Source: Panax quinquefolius
Lineage: Eukaryota; Streptophyta; Magnoliopsida; Apiales; Araliaceae
Direction: 5' to 3'
DNA: 64,000 bases
Assembly: GCA_020205615.1 (NCBI GenBank)
Contig: CM035168.1
Location: forward strand, 130,954,795-131,018,794
In this document: piece after piece, positions 60,372-64,000 of the stretch
How positions within the stretch are numbered: position 1 is the first letter of the stretch
Layout of the letters: each line of letters begins with the position of its first letter
Notes under the pieces: model-generated
What the model was told of the DNA's origin: nothing
Seen by the model: the letters and a program-made list of their open reading frames with translations, nothing else
The model's database searches: none
Position numbers and translations under genes: made by a program

Positions 60372-62269
60372 AATAGTTTTAGGGGAATTTGTAATCAGGG
60401 GTCTTTTATGGATATCATATGAGTTATGATCCTGCTAAAAGAAACGACATAGTTTTGTTGAATGGTCCAAGAAGTGTGATGCCTAGCGTGTTTTCATATC
60501 CACACTGGACAAGCAAAAGGTAAAAGTTTGAGTTGCTTATTGGGCTAACAAGCCCATATATCATAAATACTAGATTTAATTACAGAAGGCCATATCTATC
60601 CATTCCCAAATTTTGAGTATGGCTGATTTAGTTAGAATTCAAAACTAGTACATAATATATATATACTCTCCATTCACAAAAGACATTTAAAATAAAAACA
60701 ACTCGTGCAATGAGTAGTATTTGTTATAAATATTAACTAAATTTTTAAATAAAAACAGGTTAAGCTTAAAATTAAAAATATATAAATTACCTTTACAAAA
60801 TTAATAATAATCTTATATTTTAAAGCTGGTGTAAATAAATTGAATCGAGTCGAGCTGAGTATTGAGTTGTTCACAAAATTTATTAAGTTTAAATAAGATT
60901 TGATTGAAACTCGTTAAGCTACTGAGTTGAGTACGATTTCAAATTTTTTTGAAGGAATATGATCCGAGTATCATTAAAAAATTATAATTTGAAGAGATTT
61001 GAATAATTTATCGAATTTTAAATTTTGTTCATAATTAAATCATTCATATTTCAAATCAATCTCGAATCAAATTTTTAATCGAATAAGTACGAATCGAGTC
61101 TAAATTATTTATTTATTTTATAATTTCAGATGTTTACACACTATTTAGTATTTACTACAATTATTTGCAGTAACGTATCAATATCAACCACCACCTACTT
61201 GAACATGTGGTATGCCGGTTGAGCTTTTGTGTAGTAGGCCCCATCCAATTGTCAGCCACCTTTAGATTACGATCGGTTTCAAAGTTGAAAGAAAAAGTTA
61301 GGCTAGCATAATTTGGATTTTGACAACTTATCCGGAAGCATTAAACTGAATCTACTCAACTTCATACGTAAAGGGGTTATAAAGACTAAATTTATTATGA
61401 ATACATCATATTTACTTCTTTTTCGAATACATTATAAAAAAATAAACAAAGGTAGAATGGACACCCATCTATAAATTATCTTATTTAAATTTTTTTTTAA
61501 TAGTATAATTATTTGTATATAAAGATACGGCGTAACGAAATCTCCATCTCTTTCTGTTTCAACAATCTAAAAATTAGAATGAATTTAAATCATTTTTGTG
61601 CTTTTTTATTTAAAATTAAATTAAATTTTATCTTATTATTATAGATTTGTGAAGGAGTGAGCAAATGAATAGACCGATCAAACCTCCATTATTTTCAAAA
61701 AATCCGATTGTCCAAACAACCTCCTATGAGGGCAGGGCAGGGCAGGGCAGGGGCAGGGATAAAAGAAGATTATAACAAAATCAATCATCATCTCATTAAA
61801 TGAGGACAACGCTACTCCCACTCCGCCTCACTTTCTTGCCATTAATAGACCCCGCCGTCATAATAATAATAATGGCACATAGTTAATTTCAAACCTCTAC
61901 GAGGGTCATTATAGTCAATTACCTCACAATTAATTACCACCATTATCAACTAATCAACTTCCTGTCCGTCTTTATTACCACCATTATCAACTAATTACGT
62001 CTGGAGCTAGAGAGAGAAAGTTTTGGTTTCTTCGTTGATTGGCTTCACATTTAAATAAGTTCCACTGTTTCTTGTTTTGTTTTTCTCTCTGTGCCTTCTT
62101 TTCATTTATTGAATGTCTTCTTTTTTCGATTCAATTCCGACGTTAATATTGCCCTTGACATGTGATCGGGAATTACAGTCACGGTCGCTGGAGAAAGTTT
62201 GATTTGAGAGAACCGGTTACTCTTTCTCCTTCTATTTTTTTTATTTATTATTGATCCAGATTCGATATT
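60372..62269. other. Divergent intergenic region upstream of HCF106 and the 62270 gene
   Basis: Must hold both promoters. It contains a dispersed repeat (60838-61140) and a GGGCA run (61731-61757). Near the right gene there is a pyrimidine-rich leader (62030-62240) typical of a plant 5' UTR. No further gene was recognised. Confidence 0.55.
60838..61140 (+). repeat. Dispersed repeat, copy 2
   Basis: Same order of motifs as 50225-50545: 'cgagtcgagctgagt', 'gttcacaaaatttattaagt', 'gatccgagtatcattaaaaa', 'ttataatttgaagagatttg', 'cgaataagtacgaatcgagt'. Confidence 0.75.
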
Positions 62270-62365
62270 ATGAGTAATTTATCGAATAACAGCGTTGAAA
62301 CCGTGAACGCTGCGGCTACTACTATAGTTACTGCTGAGAGTCGAGTCCAGCCAACTAGTGTTCAG
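62270..62365 (+). CDS. First exon of a hydroxyproline-rich glycoprotein-annotated family gene (partial)
   Basis: ATG at 62270 opens 32 codons (MSNLSNNSVETVNAAATTIV ... QPTSVQ) ending in CAG before a GTATG donor at 62366. The NNSVETVNAAATTIV and AESR pieces match my memory of the N-terminus of a conserved plant family annotated as hydroxyproline-rich glycoprotein (Arabidopsis At5g52430 and At4g25620). In these the next exon begins KRRWGSC-like. That exon is not seen before 64000, so the first intron exceeds 1.6 kb. Function of the family is unknown to me. A long pyrimidine-rich leader precedes the ATG. Confidence 0.7.
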
Positions 62366-64000
62366 GTATGTTAATTGCGTATGTCTTCATTTGTATTGGT
62401 TGATTGATTGATTTGTTTGAGGTTTTGTGTGTTGAATTATTGAATTTATATGAAATTTTTGATTCAGAAGTTGTGATGAATAGTCGCATGTCAGTTGCAA
62501 ATGCAACTTGGTGCGACTTGATATAGGCCTTAGTTCTCCCCTTGAGTAGCTTGCTTTTCAAGGGTCAAAGAAACTAAGGTTTGTGTCGTTGTTTTTGCTT
62601 TTGTTTATCTTAATTTGATACAAATTTCTTGATAGTTGGGTTGTTTTGATGCTTGAATATGTAGATTTGATATCTACAACTTTTTGGAGATTGTGTATTA
62701 AGTGTATTAGTAATTTATTACTACTATGTTTTGCTAGTAGAAAGGTTTTTCAGTTAGAATTGTGTGGTCCATTGACTATAGAAAGAGGCTGCAACCTTTG
62801 TGGCACTTGTGTTGGAATTTTAAATATCAAAAGGAAAAAGTAAAAAAGAAAGAAACCAAAAGTTTGATTGACCTAAAAAAACAGTACTTTTTTTTCCCAA
62901 CTAGTTTTATATTGTTTTTTTTTTTGGGGTTTTGATATTTACTGAATCGTTAATAAAGAAAGTGACTTTGTCATTCAGATGTTTAACTCCTCGAAGAAAA
63001 AATTCAGATGAACATTGGACCATTAATATGAGCATACAATCAAGAATTCTCAAATAGTGATATTACAGTAAATCAAGTGAATCAACTGGTTCTGATTAGT
63101 GAAAGGCTTCCACATTACTTTATCGTGAAAATTTTCAAATTAAATGCATTGGTATTTGAAACACTATGACCATTTTATACTCATGACTCAACTACATATA
63201 TAGGTAATGCTGAACACAAGTGAGTATATTTTTACCCTTGTAGTACTTTGTAATGCTTTTTATGAATATTGGTAGGCTCACCATGGGGATTGTTTCTAAG
63301 TGCGGAGTTACTAGAAATACCATTGTTTGTTAGCTCTTAGAGCATCCAAGGTCAGAACACTCGTGCTTGTACTTTATATGTGGAAGATTAGCTATAAAGC
63401 TCCAAAGAAAGACGAATTGTAGACTTTTGTGGTTAAAAGCTTGTATAGTATGAGTTGAGACATACCCATTACTTGCCCCAGGGCAAATAGATCTACAGAG
63501 TGGGTGAAGTTTTTCAATTCTTTATCCCTGTAGCAAGTGGAGGGAACTCAGAGGCCTAAGCCTGAATTTAGCTTTTATCGTATGACTAGTGAACTACCCA
63601 AACAGCATGCAACTTGGGAGGCTTGTTTAACTTCGATCACCAGCTTAATAACCCACACTCAAGCTTGGTTACTTGGAGAAGTGAAAGTATCCATTTATCT
63701 CATTAAGGCTTGTCTTACAAATATTGCTGGAATTGGACTTTCAGTATCACTCGATATTTAGCTTCTTTTAAGGACCGAGACAAAACAAGATACTCACTAT
63801 TACTTAGTTATGACTCATTATTTGGTTCATCAATGACCCTAACGAAGTGACGAATTTTAAATTCATGAGAAGCCAAGAATAAGCAACTCCTACTATAGTC
63901 TTCTTGACATTTTTTAGTTTAGCTATACGTAATTTCATGAGTGTCATCCTTGCAAACTTACCCGTGAAGACAGTTGAAATTAGGTTAAAAAATTATATAA
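62366..64000 (+). other. First intron of the 62270 gene (to the window end)
   Basis: Starts with a good donor (GTATGTTAAT) and is T-rich, as plant introns are. No acceptor followed by an exon of the family was recognised. The ORFs at 62646-62843 and 63537-63761 are unsupported. Confidence 0.5.

Noticed and set aside
1..64000. CRISPR arrays, rRNA genes, tRNA genes, bacterial operons
   Set aside because: The window is plant nuclear DNA; tandem repeats lack CRISPR spacing, and no rRNA or tRNA sequence was recognised by eye, though a tRNA scan was not possible.

Overview
The window is nuclear DNA from a flowering plant, almost certainly a eudicot. Evidence for this is AT-rich intergenic DNA, GT-AG introns, long-LTR retrotransposons, MITE-like repeats, and genes of clear plant type (cutin acyltransferase DCR, thylakoid TatB/HCF106, GAR-domain fibrillarin). 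Exons were read by eye from splice sites and from remembered protein families; no alignment or search was run.

Layout. (1) 1-1114: the 3' end of a retrotransposon LTR. (2) 1115-13045: a tandem duplication of a fibrillarin gene on the minus strand. The right copy (9102-12869) is complete, with seven exons and 310 codons. Its fifth intron carries two box C/D snoRNA-like sequences about 240 bp apart. The left copy (1690-8480) has lost exons 6-7 and the snoRNA part of intron 5 at the LTR junction, has no intron 1, and has about 5 kb of inserted DNA in intron 2. (3) 13046-18423: intergenic, with MITE-like inverted repeats, a roughly 63-bp minisatellite and CACCC-type repeats. (4) 18424 to about 41800: a nest of related long-LTR elements inserted in one another in both orientations. 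It includes one structurally complete element (29510-38097; LTRs about 2.49 kb, internal region about 3.6 kb) without visible reverse transcriptase or integrase, so it looks non-autonomous. Its LTRs carry an unusual tandem array of hairpin-forming units downstream of the TATA box, and its internal region has the remains of an acidic/coiled-coil ORF that recurs in three copies. (5) About 42300-47316, minus strand: a decayed gene with a DUF1985-type region followed by Ulp1-like protease remains. (6) 53190-55323: DCR, a two-exon BAHD acyltransferase with an in-frame GGGGCC-type repeat. (7) 56508-60371, minus: HCF106/TatB, six exons. (8) 62270 onward, plus: first exon of a gene resembling the plant hydroxyproline-rich glycoprotein-annotated family, running out of the window.

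The genes do not form an operon. The closest functional link is inside the fibrillarin gene, where a methyltransferase gene hosts guide RNAs for the same 2'-O-methylation machinery. The set fibrillarin, HCF106 and the N-terminal exon at 62270 recalls a local cluster on Arabidopsis chromosome 5 (FIB1, HCF106, At5g52430), so the window is probably a conserved block stretched by retrotransposons.
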